The notes beneath the pieces are model-generated. The model saw only the letters and a list, made by a program, of their open reading frames with translations, had not been told where the DNA came from and ran no database searches. Below, one piece after another: positions 13,517-25,571 of a stretch of DNA of 64,000 nucleotides (position 1 is its first letter; each line of letters starts with the position of its first letter). A program made the translations under genes and the position numbers. This DNA comes from Sipunculus nudus (taxonomy: Eukaryota > Annelida > Sipuncula > Golfingiida > Sipunculidae): NCBI GenBank assembly GCA_026874595.1, contig CM049309.1:20432033-20496032 (forward strand), written 5' to 3'.

Positions 13517-13575
13517 TTCAAACTGTATATATGCGGTTGAAAAGCCCTTCAAACTGTATATATGCGGTTGAAAAG
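13517..13575 (+). repeat. 31-bp tandem duplication
   Basis: Two nearly exact copies with period 31; the shared core includes ACTGTATATATGCGGTTG. It looks like a recent local duplication. Confidence 0.9.
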
Positions 13576-13947
13576 GAGTCACTTTCACACAAACATTTTT
13601 TTGGGGGGGTTTCCAGTCAGGTGGTCTGCAAAATTTAAATTGGACATGTCCAATATTTAGTCCATTGGAACAGGTCCTTACATCTAGGACAACATCAATC
13701 TATACATTTCTAGACTGTCAAGATATTAGAGCACAGGTATAAGTACTTACATTTCAACAAACAGGATTCATTTTGGAGAGTCATTTCACTAGACAGTTTT
13801 TGGCTCATGATGTAACAAAATTGTTACTTCAAAAAGGCATCAGGCAGTCATTTTTGGGCAACTGATTCAGTTTTTTGGCCTATTCAGATTGTTCCATAAG
13901 TCCTTTGTCCATTCTGTCATGCTATGACTCAATTTATGCCATGCATT

Positions 13948-13961
13948 CGTGCATTCATTCG

Positions 13962-13994
<33 letters not shown>

Positions 13995-14050
13995 CTTTCC
14001 ATCCATGCAGGCAGACAGACAGACAGACAGACAGACAGATAGGCAGACAG
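13948..14050. repeat. Compound microsatellite (CATT)n-(CCAT)n-(CAGA)n
   Basis: CATT units pass into CCAT units (about 13961-14004) and then CAGA units (about 14011-14040). Confidence 0.92.
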
Positions 14051-15715
14051 TCAACAGGCCAGGCACCCATACACACACTTCCTGTTGTTTGGACAATAAT
14101 CATACACCAAAATTGCGCTTTCTTTCACACAGACAGACACAGCAATACAACCAACAGACACATTATAAAGCAAACATTTCACATTAAAACACAATTTATT
14201 TATACAAGATCATCCATTGCCATCCTAAGTGAGGATTTTCAGGATTAAACTAAATTATTTTCACTTCTGCGGCTGGCTTGTTATCCTTGTCAACCAGATA
14301 CACGTACTTCTGTTCCATTTTCCTGTTTCACTTCCACTTTGGCATTCCACTTTCCCTGAAAATACAAGTAGTACATTTACACATACCTTATCATGGGATC
14401 TGCTGCACACAAAAAATTTACACTTACACTATGTCTTGCATATTACATACTGTAACAGCTATGCTTAGCTTCAGACAAACATTGGTGACTATGAAGGTTT
14501 CTTTTTTCTAAATTAGGTCATTACAAAATAATAAATTTTCATTTCATTATGCGTTTTCAATTCATATAAATATTCATTTATCTGTTTGGTGCTAACCACT
14601 TATTCGAGACAAAACATGCAAGCCCTATATTACACATAAACAATGTATTAAGCTCAATCTTAGTCTATACACATGTCAAACACATTCCTTGGGAAGTTTA
14701 TTCATACAACACAACTTGCCATCACTATTATATATTGCATACATAAATTCTAACCGGCTTTGGCTAGTAACACTGAGAATATATCTGCTCTGGGATTACA
14801 TATGTAACTTGCATGCAATCTGACACAACATGCCCCCTAACACACACTTAATGTTTCTATATATTCCAAGAATGTGTTGCAAGGATGATTGGGTGTCAAA
14901 TTTGGGACTCTTATAAGGAGATACGGCATTCAAGGTATGCTTGTAATTCTGGTATACAAGTTACACATTCTGCCCATGGCGTTTCCGCCGATGCATCTTT
15001 TCAAGTTTCACCACTTTCAATGATCTCTTGCAGGATTTTTTATATATATTTAATGTTCTAGGTAATGACAAAGTGCTGATGACTATAAAACTACTTATGG
15101 GACCTACTAAAAAAAATAAAAGTAATTCATGCTGGGTGGCTAGGCTTGGCGAGTGATAGAACAGCTAGCCACCCCACATACTCGTACTTCCTTTTGATAT
15201 TGCAGGATAATTTTAAATATTCTAAACAGATCATAAGAAAGTTATAGTATGAGACACAAAAAAAGAGATGACTTATGTTTACATGATGTTTCACTGGTTT
15301 TGAGATATAGACCTATCTCGCACACCTAATTCTAAAATTAGTGAAAATGAAAAATTTTCTAATGTTTCAAATGGGTTTGCTCTACCCCCCCCCCCCCCCC
15401 AGCATACTTATGCACCCAAAATAACATCTATAAAGGCTATAGCACACGTACTTTTCAATGTTGTTTGCATTTGGCTTTCAAAATTTTTGTTTTTATTTGA
15501 CCATATATTGGAAAAGATTCAACACTTCATTGAACAGTATTAACACTTACTTTATTGTCTACACATCTCTACATTTTCTTAACAAACAGGTACATTTTCT
15601 TAACAATAGTACCTGTTATGGTATTTTATGAATGAACAGAACATTCATGTGAAGCTTAACACTAGGTCTACTTTACATCAACAGGGCGGCAACTTCTAAC
15701 ACAAGACAATGGTGT
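14051..15715. other. AT-rich non-coding stretch with a C16 run
   Basis: No gene or RNA recognised. A C16 homopolymer lies at 15385-15400. Confidence 0.45.
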
Positions 15716-15780
15716 GGCTCACATTAAGCTTACACTTTGGAGCACTGTGTACAAAAGGCTCACATTAAGCTTACACTTTT
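15716..15780 (+). repeat. 41-bp period direct duplication
   Basis: The block GGCTCACATTAAGCTTACAC occurs at 15716 and again 41 bp later. Confidence 0.85.
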
Positions 15781-15839
15781 GTACACATTCTAAACATGGC
15801 TTAAACAGTAATGCACATGATTCCGGAAACAATTGACGT

Positions 15840-16130
15840 GACGGCATGGATGAGTTAGCTCCGCCCACCTTGGATACGGTTGCTAGGTAGGACATTAAAC
15901 CAAAAAAGCGTGCTTCTTATACATGTGGAACCGGCACTTCAGCCATATATCGCACCAGGCTTCAAACAGTATTAATTTTACCAAGAAAGCACCCTTAGGT
16001 TAAAAGTGTACATATGTAGGCTACAGAGATGTTTTAAATATAAAATTGAGATTTTTGATGATTTTGCGCCCGTTTCTGCTCGATGCGGCTGGTGTCAGAG
16101 AACGAATCAGCTGACCCCTCTCATCAGCCT
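15840..16130. promoter_or_regulatory. Candidate regulatory region (GC box and X-box-like motif)
   Basis: Within AT-rich DNA, 15835-15900 holds a TCCGCCCACC GC-box-like word and GGTTGCTAGGTAGG, which resembles an RFX X-box. A CpG-bearing stretch follows at 16065-16110. No transcript is tied to it, so this is motif-level evidence only. Confidence 0.15.
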
Positions 16131-16326
16131 TCACACCTCAGCAGTTGGTTAAAATTTACAACTTGTTCAAGTCTAGCAGAACAAATTTGAAAAACAACAA
16201 AGTAACAGTTATTAAAATATTTGTCTATGACATAGGGTGCAGTTTCATCAAAAAATTAAAGATGACACTGTAAAAAGTGCTGCTTCCATACAAGTTAAAG
16301 CGACATATATGCTGTCATTGGATAAA

Positions 16327-16350
16327 GGGGGGGGGGGGGGGGGGGGGGGG
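16327..16350. repeat. G24 homopolymer
   Basis: Twenty-four consecutive G, the longest G/C run in the window. Confidence 0.97.
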
Positions 16351-16784
16351 ACTCCTTTTTTATAATCATTAAAGGAAGCCTTGCTTAATATGTTTTGCTC
16401 AAGCAGAGATTTCATAACCTTTGAAAGTTAGTTAATTGGTCATCTAATTAAAATTAATAATAAAAATCGAACAAGTGTCAACACCAGTATTCAAACAATA
16501 AATTATTGTAGGGTAAGTAAAATCACAGATGGTGTGTGAACATCACAACATGTTTTTTTTTATAAAATTTAAAATTTTGAGAAAATTATGAAATAAAACT
16601 GAAGTTGAAATTATTTTAAAATATTGCATGTATATTGATGTTTTTAATAGGAAGCCTCCTGTTTATACACAGGAAGAAAGATGTGTGTACAACAAGAAAT
16701 TTAAATGCATGTATGATATAGATATTATTTATGAAGGTCCTTAAGTCTTTTGTATTGTTTTAAAAGATGTGATGGGACAAGTGC

Positions 16785-16824
<40 letters not shown>
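16785..16824. repeat. (AT)n microsatellite
   Basis: About 20 AT units with one interruption. It directly abuts the small TIR element that follows. Confidence 0.95.
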
Positions 16825-17004
16825 CAGGGGCGAATCAAGGGTTTGTTAAGGGGAGGGTCCAACCCAGGAAGACTAATAAGAAACCTATAAAAGGGTCCCC
16901 TGCTCCAGAATGTGATGGGTCCATGCAGGCCAGAAAAAATAGTTTAAAGGATAAGAAAGGTTGTTGCGGCTCAACCCCTCCCCCACGCCCTCTGGTTCTG
17001 CCTG
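16825..17004. mobile_element. 180-bp MITE-like element with imperfect TIRs, inserted at an AT tract
   Basis: Starts CAGGGGCGAATCAAGGG and ends CCCTCTGGTTCTGCCTG. The reverse complement of the end matches the start imperfectly over about 17 bp. Internal sequence is non-coding and GC-richer than its flanks. The left flank is (AT)n and the right flank begins TATATA, consistent with a TA-type target duplication that cannot be proved in a repeat. Similar CAGGGGCGGATCC-like ends occur in several DNA transposon superfamilies, so I leave it unassigned. Confidence 0.6.
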
Positions 17005-18780
17005 TATATAAACATTTGTGTTTATGTGTGAGGGTGTGTGTTAAAAATTACTGTTTTATTTTATACATGTGCATATTATAGAAAATCTGTTGTTCTGTCA
17101 GTTAAGGTAACCTGTGGCAATAATTTTTTGAATCTTCCTTTAGGCTTTAAACACTCAAGAGTCAGTGACCCATGCATGTAATAATATAAATATATTGTAT
17201 ATATGTCAAGGAGAACTGAAGTGATGCTCCATTTGTGACATACCTGTGGTATTTGTTTAGTATAAAAGACACTGTGACACATCAAAATATTATCTTCATG
17301 AAGATAATAACCATTAATGTTTAATGGTGTTTTCATTTCATTTCTTTATAATTCAGTCATTGAAAGTAAACACCGTTTCACTTCGTTATTACAACTTACA
17401 AGTATTTGTTATATATTCTGGTGTAATGCATCATTATAGCCTAAATGAACTGTGAATTAATTTTTAACAATTTCTCACTCAATTTCAATGAAATGTACAT
17501 AATAGGTGTTAACACATATTGTCAGCGAAAAATTTTATCTTGTTTATTGTTGAACAGGAACATTTTAAGGATTATTTTTTCTAATCATGACTCATGGCTG
17601 TCATAATGTCTGATTCCAAGTGGATTAATTATAATAACAAATACGAATTTTTATTGCTTTTTGTTTACTACTAGCTAAAAAATAGCATTTTTCCCTTCTC
17701 TTTCTTAAACCCCCCTGCCCCCCCCCCCCCCAGCAGGATACATATGCGGCCATAGAATGCAATATTATTATTGTTTTATATTATAAAAAAATCAACAAGC
17801 TATGTGATCACTAAATATATTAAGTTTTGTAAATAACAGACAAATGAACAAACGAAATTTTTGTGAAAAATATAAACATTATACCTTTAATATAGCCGAC
17901 AGTTACACAAATTAATTTTATTAAAGAACAGCTCCATGATTCACGATTGTACCTTTGTCTTTCGGTAGTTTCTTGACGATTTTTTGTATTTTTCTTTTTT
18001 TTTTTTGTCAATTGAACAATCAGAAGATCTAGGTCGATCACCAAAATCTGAGTTCGCGCTTTTATCACACCAACAGGTCTGTGAGTTGTTAAATTCTAAC
18101 ACCAGTAATCAGTAAGGCAGTATAATAGCCGTCTTGCATTTTAGAGTGCCAATAAATGCATACTGTTATGTAAATTGTCGACATGGTTACAATATAAAGC
18201 AGAGGGCTATACAATTAAACTTGTATCCTCGTCAATAAAAGTTACTGACCTTTTACCAGAGATATATCAAATATATTTTTGGTAACAGGAGATAGCATAT
18301 CGTCGCATGCATATGAACACATGAATACTGCATATCGTCGATCGTCCCATGCTCATGAACACATGGGAGTGGGAGACGATCTGATTCGACAGGGCCAAGA
18401 TTGATACATTTTGTTTATACCCATCAACTTTCAAGAGTGAAGCGCTGGTGTAGGGAAAATGTAACACTTTTTAGCACTGGTTACAGGCCAGTGTTTACCA
18501 ATAGATGGTATATAGGATCATATAGGCTGCGTCTTTTGACTAACTGAAAATTTCATGTGTCATTATGGACTCAATATATTACAGGGCCAAATCGGGCCTG
18601 CAATGCCTTGTCCCATCCCTGCGTTTCTCCTCGTCTTGTGATTTTATTACGAAGAGAAGGAAGAAAACAGATTGCTGTTACTTTGAATGATACCTGGGGT
18701 AACTTTTATAAAAATTTTCAACATATGCCTCGACCGTACTAAAAATAAAACATATTTATTATGAGAGGTCCATCGAGCAT
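17005..18780. other. AT-rich non-coding stretch with a C14 run
   Basis: A C14 run lies at 17718-17731. No coding or RNA feature is supported. Confidence 0.45.
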
Positions 18781-18791
18781 TTATAGTTGAA

Positions 18792-18905
18792 AGTTTACAC
18801 ACGTGTCAGGAATCTCCGACCTGATGTCCGACCTCCACGTGTGTTTACATGGCCTCGTTTTCAGTCCGGCAATAATGTTCGCTGATTGGCTAATAGAGCT
18901 GTCGA
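18792..18905. promoter_or_regulatory. Candidate regulatory patch: inverted CACGTG-containing arms and a CCAAT box
   Basis: GTTTACACACGTG at 18793 is mirrored by CACGTGTGTTTAC at 18836-18848, giving two CACGTG-type E-boxes in inverted arms. GATTGGCTA at about 18883 is an inverted CCAAT box. The region is CpG-richer than its surroundings. No adjacent gene was found, so the promoter reading is speculative. Confidence 0.2.
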
Positions 18906-19719
18906 TCATGCACTCGCCGTCAGGTCATTTACATGCAGATGTCCTTCACAAGTTTTGCTATGACTTGTTTGTTTTCAATCACTATGTTTTCTATCAGGAA
19001 TCGGGTAGGGCAATTATAACAGATCGTTATACTGACAAATTAAATGTTAGTGGTTTTAGTACAAACATTGCATTTGCATGTTCCTTTAATGCATGTTCCT
19101 TCTTACTTTTATTATAACAACTTTGGACAGGCAGCTGAAAACTGTTTTTCTTTTTTTTTGGGTGGACTATGTCTAACTGGATTTGGTTGACACTTTCCTT
19201 GATCAGTGACACCCGGGATACCACGACTTAACTACCTACAGTCAATCTACACTTAAATCTGCAACAATCTTGCAATTTTGTTGGGGGCGATTGAGACTTC
19301 AGTTTGACAACTTTGTCATTTTAAGGCCACTCATTGATTTATTACAACTAACTGCTGATTTCAGAGTGTCTTATTTTTTTTCTAGTTCTCTTCTATTTTA
19401 ATGATTATTTTAATGTTTATTTGGGATTTGCCTTTATTGTATTTGGGGAGGCTTCTGCATGTAAACAACAAATGCTTCATCATTTAAAAACCATTAGCAT
19501 ACGCATTGATACAATCAGCATTATACAAGCCTGAAATGCAATTCATTCAACGGTAACTGGTGACACAATTTTTTTTTTTTAAGTAAAGTTTGCTTGTATT
19601 TTTTTTTTATGTCTGATCCTTTACTAAGAAAGAAAGTAAATTAAGTCTTTGTACACTTGGGGACCTTTGCATAAGTTTGTGTCCATCAGATGTGAACTGG
19701 TTACTACCGTGGAATTGTC

Positions 19720-19799
19720 TAGCAAATACAAGTGTGCTTGTTAACACCTGCATACATCTTAGCAAATACAAGTGTGCTTGTTAACACCTGCATACATCT
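19720..19799 (+). repeat. Exact 40-bp tandem duplication
   Basis: Two identical 40-bp copies, starting at 19720 and 19760, each beginning TAGCAAATACAAGTGTGC. With no mismatch between copies it is recent, or sequence-homogenised. Confidence 0.95.
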
Positions 19800-20341
19800 T
19801 GATTAGCCTTTATAAATTATTAATTGTTGTGAGATTAGCCTCCATTAATTTGCTTGTTGTGATATTACACTTGTTTGTCATTGGTCTTAATTTATTGGTC
19901 ACTCTCATAGGGTTTGGTTAATGTTTAAGAGCTGGAAAAGTAGGAAGGAAATTAGTAAGAAGTGACAGAGTAGAAAGACCTGTAACTTTTTTTTTTTAAT
20001 CTATGGGTTATACATTTGTGAGAAATGAAGAATCAAATTTAGACAAGTAGCTGTCCACTAAATAATGGAGGTATTTCAAACCCCTAAATATGAAAAAGCA
20101 CCATATTCCACATTGTTTAGAATCACATCCAACACATCATATTTCTAATTCTTCCAATTTCTTATAAACATTGCAGAAACATGCTCATCTATAGAAAAAA
20201 TGGGATTACATCATATCAATATTAAAACATTTGGGTGTATTCCACACAGTTAAGTTTTGGTGCTTACGGATATTGAAATGAAGGACAGTGAAGCAGGAAT
20301 TACATGACATTTCCTTTTCCCGTTAACTTCATTTTTTTGCT

Positions 20342-20550
20342 TTGGTATAAAGTGATTTAACATTGTTCCTTCAAGGTTGGTATAAAGTGATTTAACATGG
20401 TTTCTCCACGGTTGGTATAAACTGATTTAACAATGTTCCTTTACGGTTGGTATAAATTATTTCACGTTGTTCCTTCACGGTTGGTATTAAATGATTTAAC
20501 ATTGTTCCTTCACAGTTGGTATAAACTGAGTTAATAAATTGTTCTTTCAT
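20342..20550 (+). repeat. 35-bp minisatellite, six copies
   Basis: TTGGTATAAA words start at 20342, 20377, 20412, 20447, 20481 and 20516 (periods 35, 35, 35, 34, 35). Each unit also carries TGATTTAACA and GTTCCTTCA-type words. Copies are diverged by substitution while the spacing is kept. Confidence 0.93.
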
Positions 20551-22439
20551 TGTGACATTATACAATATAATTTACACGTATTGAGGAGTATCATACATAT
20601 GCTATGAGCAATGAGATTTGGGAACTTGGACTTACATTATTTCAACATAGGTCCCATGTTTTTTGGTTTAAGATATTTCAGTGATACTGAATATGCACAT
20701 ATATATCACATCATACATGCATCAGTGGGATTGAGTGCAAGCTACTTAAAGCTTACCTTGACTCTCTCCCGAATGTTTCCATTAACAATATACGATGGCA
20801 GTACTCAGAGTGTTTGGGTGTGATTAAGTTTAGATGAGGTAGGGTGGTATGGATGTTGGGTAATTGAAGGTAAGTTGTACATTTTCTTAGTAATCATGGA
20901 AGAAATCATTTATTCTATTTTCATTTTATTCAATTATTTGGAAGAAATGTATTTAAACTTGTTTTTTTTTCATTTTTCTTTCAGGTCCTAGTATATTACG
21001 ACTATGATTTATGAATATATCTTTTAGGGGAGAATATGGTGGGGAATATTATAGTTGGAACCTTTTCTTGTCTTCCATGTATGAAGATACTGCTTCAAAA
21101 CTTTCTTCTTCTCTGATGTGGCTTGCATACGGATTTCCATAAAGAAGTTCTTCTACAGGTATATTTAGTGGGAGATGTTTAATTTTAGAGTTGACATGGA
21201 GTTGACACTGCAGTTGGTAATATTCTGCGTTTTCTGTTTGGAATCCACATTGGCATTTTCTGTTGTTTGTTAAGTGTCAACTATATAATTCATGCTTTAG
21301 ATTACTGCACTGTGTTGTTAGTCGAGTGTGAATTATCAGGCCTCTTCTTGATCCTGATTTATAATATTTAGGTGGTTTGTTTTTAGCAATTTCAATTGAT
21401 ATATTAATTTTTCACAATTTACTGGTCTGGCAGTGTTTAAGTCTATCATCTAGTTTGTTACATAGTCCTATAGATTTTGGTAGGAATGAGTTGTAGTATC
21501 CATCTGTTCTAGAGAAAAAATTTTGTATATTGAGTAGAGCACTGGATCTTTTGTTAAAGGTAAATTTTCTTGGTGGATGTAATAGAAGGTACAGTTACTT
21601 TGGAGTTTCTTGTTTTAACATTAGTTAACATGTGTAGTTGGGGGACCACTGAGTTTTCCCTAATTTTTTTATTAGGGGCCATGTTTATAAACAAGGCCAT
21701 AACATCTATATAAAATTTTCAACATTATTATTCACTTGCCGCAGGCTAACAAAATCGGCAATCAGTTGTTTATTTTACTACAGGACCAGGGTTGGTGCAA
21801 CTAAAAATTACTTTATCATCGTGTTTAGGGCCTGACTTAACTGTGTTGCTTGTTTCTAAATGTTCTAAATAATTTGGTCTCATTTTTCAGCAGCGCATTA
21901 ACAATTGTTGGAACAACTTTCTTATCACTTTCTTGTTTCATAGTTCAAAGTATCATAGTTCAAAGTATCAGATATATACAAATATATATTCCACTCCAGA
22001 TTGACAATTTCTTTGGCATTTTTTTTACTGACAAATAAAAAAATGCCACTAATACTAAACAACCTTTCATCGATTCCTTCCTAGATTTTGAATATCAAGC
22101 CTGAGAGACACCATACACTTGGTAATTTGATGCTAAAATGCATGTATATACCGGGGTGGGGGGGGGGGGTGGGGTGGACCACTTAATAATACACACACCC
22201 ATTATTACACCCATTATACAAACTAATAAGCTTTATTGCACTGTGCTTTACGCAAGCTGGAGTATTTGCCATCACTAAGTTTTCATGAGGTCTTTGCTGT
22301 CTGCAGATCTTTAATATTAGGTTTTTTTGGTGTACTTTTATTTGTGTAAATGCAACAAACACAAACAAGTCAAACACAAACACGCATGTTCTTCCAATTC
22401 ACTCTAGGATATACAGATAAATATTATCTCTTTCAACTT
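20551..22439. other. AT-rich non-coding stretch
   Basis: A G12 run lies at 22158-22169 and a small direct duplication of a TCATAGTTCAAAGTA word near 21950. No gene recognised. Confidence 0.45.
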
Positions 22440-22690
22440 TATGATAGAAATCATTTCTTTGAAACCATTTCTTTAAATGTTAGAGGATTAGGAGACTTTA
22501 AGAAACGGAGACAAACTTTGCATGCGCTTAATAAACATAAGGCACCTGCAATATTAATACAAGAAACACACAGTACACCCCAAGAGGAAAATGGCTGGCA
22601 ATCAGAATGGGGTACTGGCAGAACTTTTTTTCCCACAAGGGTCATACAACGCTAAGGGTGTGTGTCTTATAGTAAAAAATAATAGGAATA
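22440..22690 (+). pseudogene. LINE relic, N-terminal part of the APE-type endonuclease domain (Tx1/L1-like)
   Basis: The plus frame reads SLNVRGLGDFKKRR, then ILIQETHS about 20 residues later, then GWQSEWGTG. These are the first catalytic-core motifs of the apurinic-endonuclease domain of L1/Tx1-type LINEs: the Asn of the SLNVRG motif and the Glu of QETHS. A frameshift near 22630 moves the reading frame to KGVCLIVKNN. The domain stops at 22690, where a Tigger-type DNA transposon begins. The same LINE appears to resume with its RT at about 25572. Endonuclease and linker sequence is missing between the two parts, so a deletion accompanied or followed the insertion. Confidence 0.8.
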
Positions 22691-23353
22691 CAGTTGGTCC
22701 TGCATACCTGAATATCATATTATTCTATATCCTGTTTAATTGTATACATTTATGACAACTAAAACACTCCTGTATAATTAAATATTGTATAATTGTATGT
22801 CCCCTCTAATTGTATAAAATTATTATAACCGAAACCTTTTTCGATTTTTTTTTTATTTAAATTCATCATTTTTTGGGATATCTATTAATTGTATAATATC
22901 GGTTAACTGTTTAGTATAATTTGTCAAAATTGCATACCAATCCCAGATATTCATGGTGGGCAACAGCTGTCTCACGGAACACTGAGCACCATTTACTTTA
23001 ATTAGCCTTTGATGTGACTCGCCTGACTGGCTCAAAGAGCAAACCTTTGATTTCAACTTAATTAAGTGCATGTTTGGAACCTATGCTCTGGAATTGCTCT
23101 TTCTGGACAAACTGTCACGGTGTATGTTGTGTATGGTCTTTAGATTGACTCAAGTGACCAGTTCAAAGGGTTTATCTTGAATGATATCACACTCGATTAG
23201 GTGATTGTTTGACTTTTTAACTTTAGACAAGCTCTCCTATGACAAACTGTTCGGTTTATTTTGCATTGTAACCAGAATACACCCTATATATAAGTAGCAC
23301 ACATTACTGTTATGAGTCATTCATGCTATGTGGGCTAAATGTCACTTGTCACC

Positions 23354-24991
23354 ATGAGCGGAAAAAATAGGACAGACTTGTTACTTCAACAACAGCTCTA
23401 AGTTCACGATCTCAATCAAAAGAACATGTCACAAGTCAATATTGGAAAGCGAGTTGGGTTTTCCCAGGCACAGATATAAAGGATTCTACAGCACTATGAC
23501 AACATCAAGAATGAAGCGTTAGGAAACAAAAACAAAGATCGTCAGCAGAATGGAATTGAAAAGGCCACCGATGAAGAAACAGCCCTCTCCACCTGGTTGA
23601 ATGATGCACAAGCAAGGAATGCCCCTTTCAACCATTCCATCCTTGAAGAAAAGGCAAAAGTACTGGCTACGAATCTGGATTAACCAGATTTTGTTACAAC
23701 CAACGGCTGCATATGTAGATGGAAGGCCTGCCAGAATATAGCCCTCAAAAGGTTTCATGGAGAGAAAACTGTTGCTAACCAACCAGCTGCTGATGATTGG
23801 ATAACGTCATTTCTAGCCTTTCTACTTGCTGAATATGAACCGAAGGATATGTACAATGCTGACAAAACAGGCCTCTACTACAGGGCGATGCCAGAGGGGA
23901 CTATCTGCAGGACTACAGAGAAACTCACTGCCAGCAAGATAGCAAAGGACAGGCTAACCGTGATCATAGCCTGCAACATGGACAGGAGTGACAAGAGGCC
24001 ACTGCTGATGATAGGAAAGTTGAACACTCCAAGCTGCTTCAGATCTCGAGGCATTTCTCCATTACCAGTTAAATATTCAGCAACACAGAATTCATGGATG
24101 ACCAGCTAACACTTCAACGATTGGCTTGTAGATTTCAACCAAAAGATGGTTGCCGTTAACAGAATATACTGTTACTTGTCGACAACTGTGCTGCCCACCC
24201 TACAGCCCCTGAAGACGGACTCAGTTATATTCATCTTCAACTTCCTACCACGATACACGACCAGCATCAACCAGCCCGGTGCTATGGGATTCATTCATAG
24301 CCTGGAACGTATGTACAGGACACTAATGGTACACAAACTCATCAGGCACATAGACTCAGGAGCTGACTACCTGTCTGCCAACATCCTGGCCAAACAAATG
24401 ACAATGCTGGATGCAGCACACATGCTGAGGAAATCCTGCCAGCAAGTGGCTGCCGTCACAATTTTAAACTTATTCCAGAAGTCTGGTTTTAGGATCCCTG
24501 ACCAACTGAGGGAAAATCACGGCAGAGGAATTCAACCAGTACGTTTAAATAGACACACACATTGAGTGCCATGGCAGTCTCTCAACACAGGAAATATATG
24601 GCACTGTACAGGCAGAAACTACCGCAAGTGACTCCAAAGGATGATGAACAACTGGCACCATCCATCAAACCAACTGAGGTCATCATACCATTTAGCAAGA
24701 TATGATCCTATATTGAACAGAACAGAAGATACGATCCTATATGGAACAGAAGAGAAGATATCATCCGATATGGAACAGAAGATACGATCCAATATGGAAC
24801 AGAACAGAAGATATGATCCCATATAGAACAGGACAGAAGATACGATCCTATATGGGACAGAACAGAAGTTACGTTCCTATAGGGAACAGAACAGAATGAA
24901 ATATGACACCTTCTACCGACTAGAGAGTGAGGTACAAGCTGCAGTGGCCAAAAATGCTATGCAAACGTGCATCACAGACTTTTTTAAATGA
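23354..24991 (+). pseudogene. Tigger/pogo-family transposase (DDE type), inactivated
   Basis: This would cut and paste its own element. One plus frame runs from ATG 23354 almost to 24110, broken only by TAA stops at about residues 16, 40 and 112 and near 24106. An N-terminal helix-turn-helix-like part comes first (QVNIGKRVGFSQAQI). The catalytic core shows YNADKTGLYY (first Asp, near 23854), then VDNCAAHPTAPE (second Asp, about 24180), readable only in a shifted frame, then INQPGAMGFIHSLERMYR (about 24270). In relatives the third catalytic residue is an Asp in the INQP-x-D motif; here it is Ala. The C terminus ends AMQTCITDFFK-stop, typical of Tigger proteins, but a 29-bp minisatellite (24699-24897) interrupts this region. 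Two frameshifts around the second Asp compensate each other. Family call secure; function lost. Confidence 0.88.
24699..24897 (+). repeat. 29-bp minisatellite inside the transposase C-terminal region
   Basis: Units of the type AGAAGATACGATCCTATATG recur, with GATCC-like words at 24704, 24733, 24762, 24786, 24815, 24844 and 24873. The period is 29 except one 24-bp step. Transposase-like sequence is readable on both sides, so the array arose within the element; 29 is not a multiple of 3 and disrupts the frame. Confidence 0.9.
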
Positions 24992-25200
24992 TTTCTTGCA
25001 ATTGTTATTGTTTTGGAGAGCATCTCATTATGCAGTCATATTGAGAATATGTTTTATGATTCATAATACAATTTGTATATACCACATGACAGATTTGTTC
25101 TTTTTTTAAATTTAATTCTTGGTCGAAATCTGTACTTTCTCTGGCCTCTGAAACTTTGTCTGGAACATTGGCTTTTTTTATATAACAAACGCAAACAGGT

Positions 25201-25571
25201 AAATGTATTTTAATATTTTTATTTCAAATTGGAAGAAATGAAACAATACTTATTATAAGATTCAAAACAATCTTTTCAGACATGATGATATTTGACACAT
25301 TCACTAGATCAGACAGCTGATGGCCATTTTGCTGACACACTGTTTTTATAAATAACATACACAACATACACAAACAAGTAACTGCACAGTACTTGTTTTA
25401 TTTTCCTTACACAGAGCAAAAAATATAAATGAACCAATAACAAACTTACAACTTCGGCCATCATTACAAGGAATTAATGTTTAGAAGGCTCCGAGTAGCA
25501 GAGTAATCAGTTTTTCTACACGCATGTCTATCTGATAGACATTTGCGGGTATCACAGTTATATTACTTCAA
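25201..25571. other. Unassigned stretch between Tigger relic and LINE RT
   Basis: AT-rich and non-coding. It should hold the right end of the DNA transposon and the lost LINE linker, but no motif identifies either. Confidence 0.3.

Larger units (their letters stand above)
22691..25200 (+). mobile_element. Tigger/pogo-type DNA transposon (decayed)
   Basis: The left end starts CAGTTGGTCCTG directly after a TA dinucleotide (22689-22690), the usual target of the Tc1/mariner-pogo group. It lies inside a LINE endonuclease frame. Several GTATA words follow between 22730 and 22830. The transposase relic occupies 23354-24991. I could not find the matching right inverted terminus, so the right border is a guess; the host LINE is readable again at about 25572. 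Upstream of the transposase, 22840-23340 is non-coding AT-rich DNA. Confidence 0.7.

Noticed and set aside
20342-20550. CRISPR-like regular repeats
   Set aside because: The repeats are contiguous 35-bp units without unique spacers, in eukaryotic DNA.
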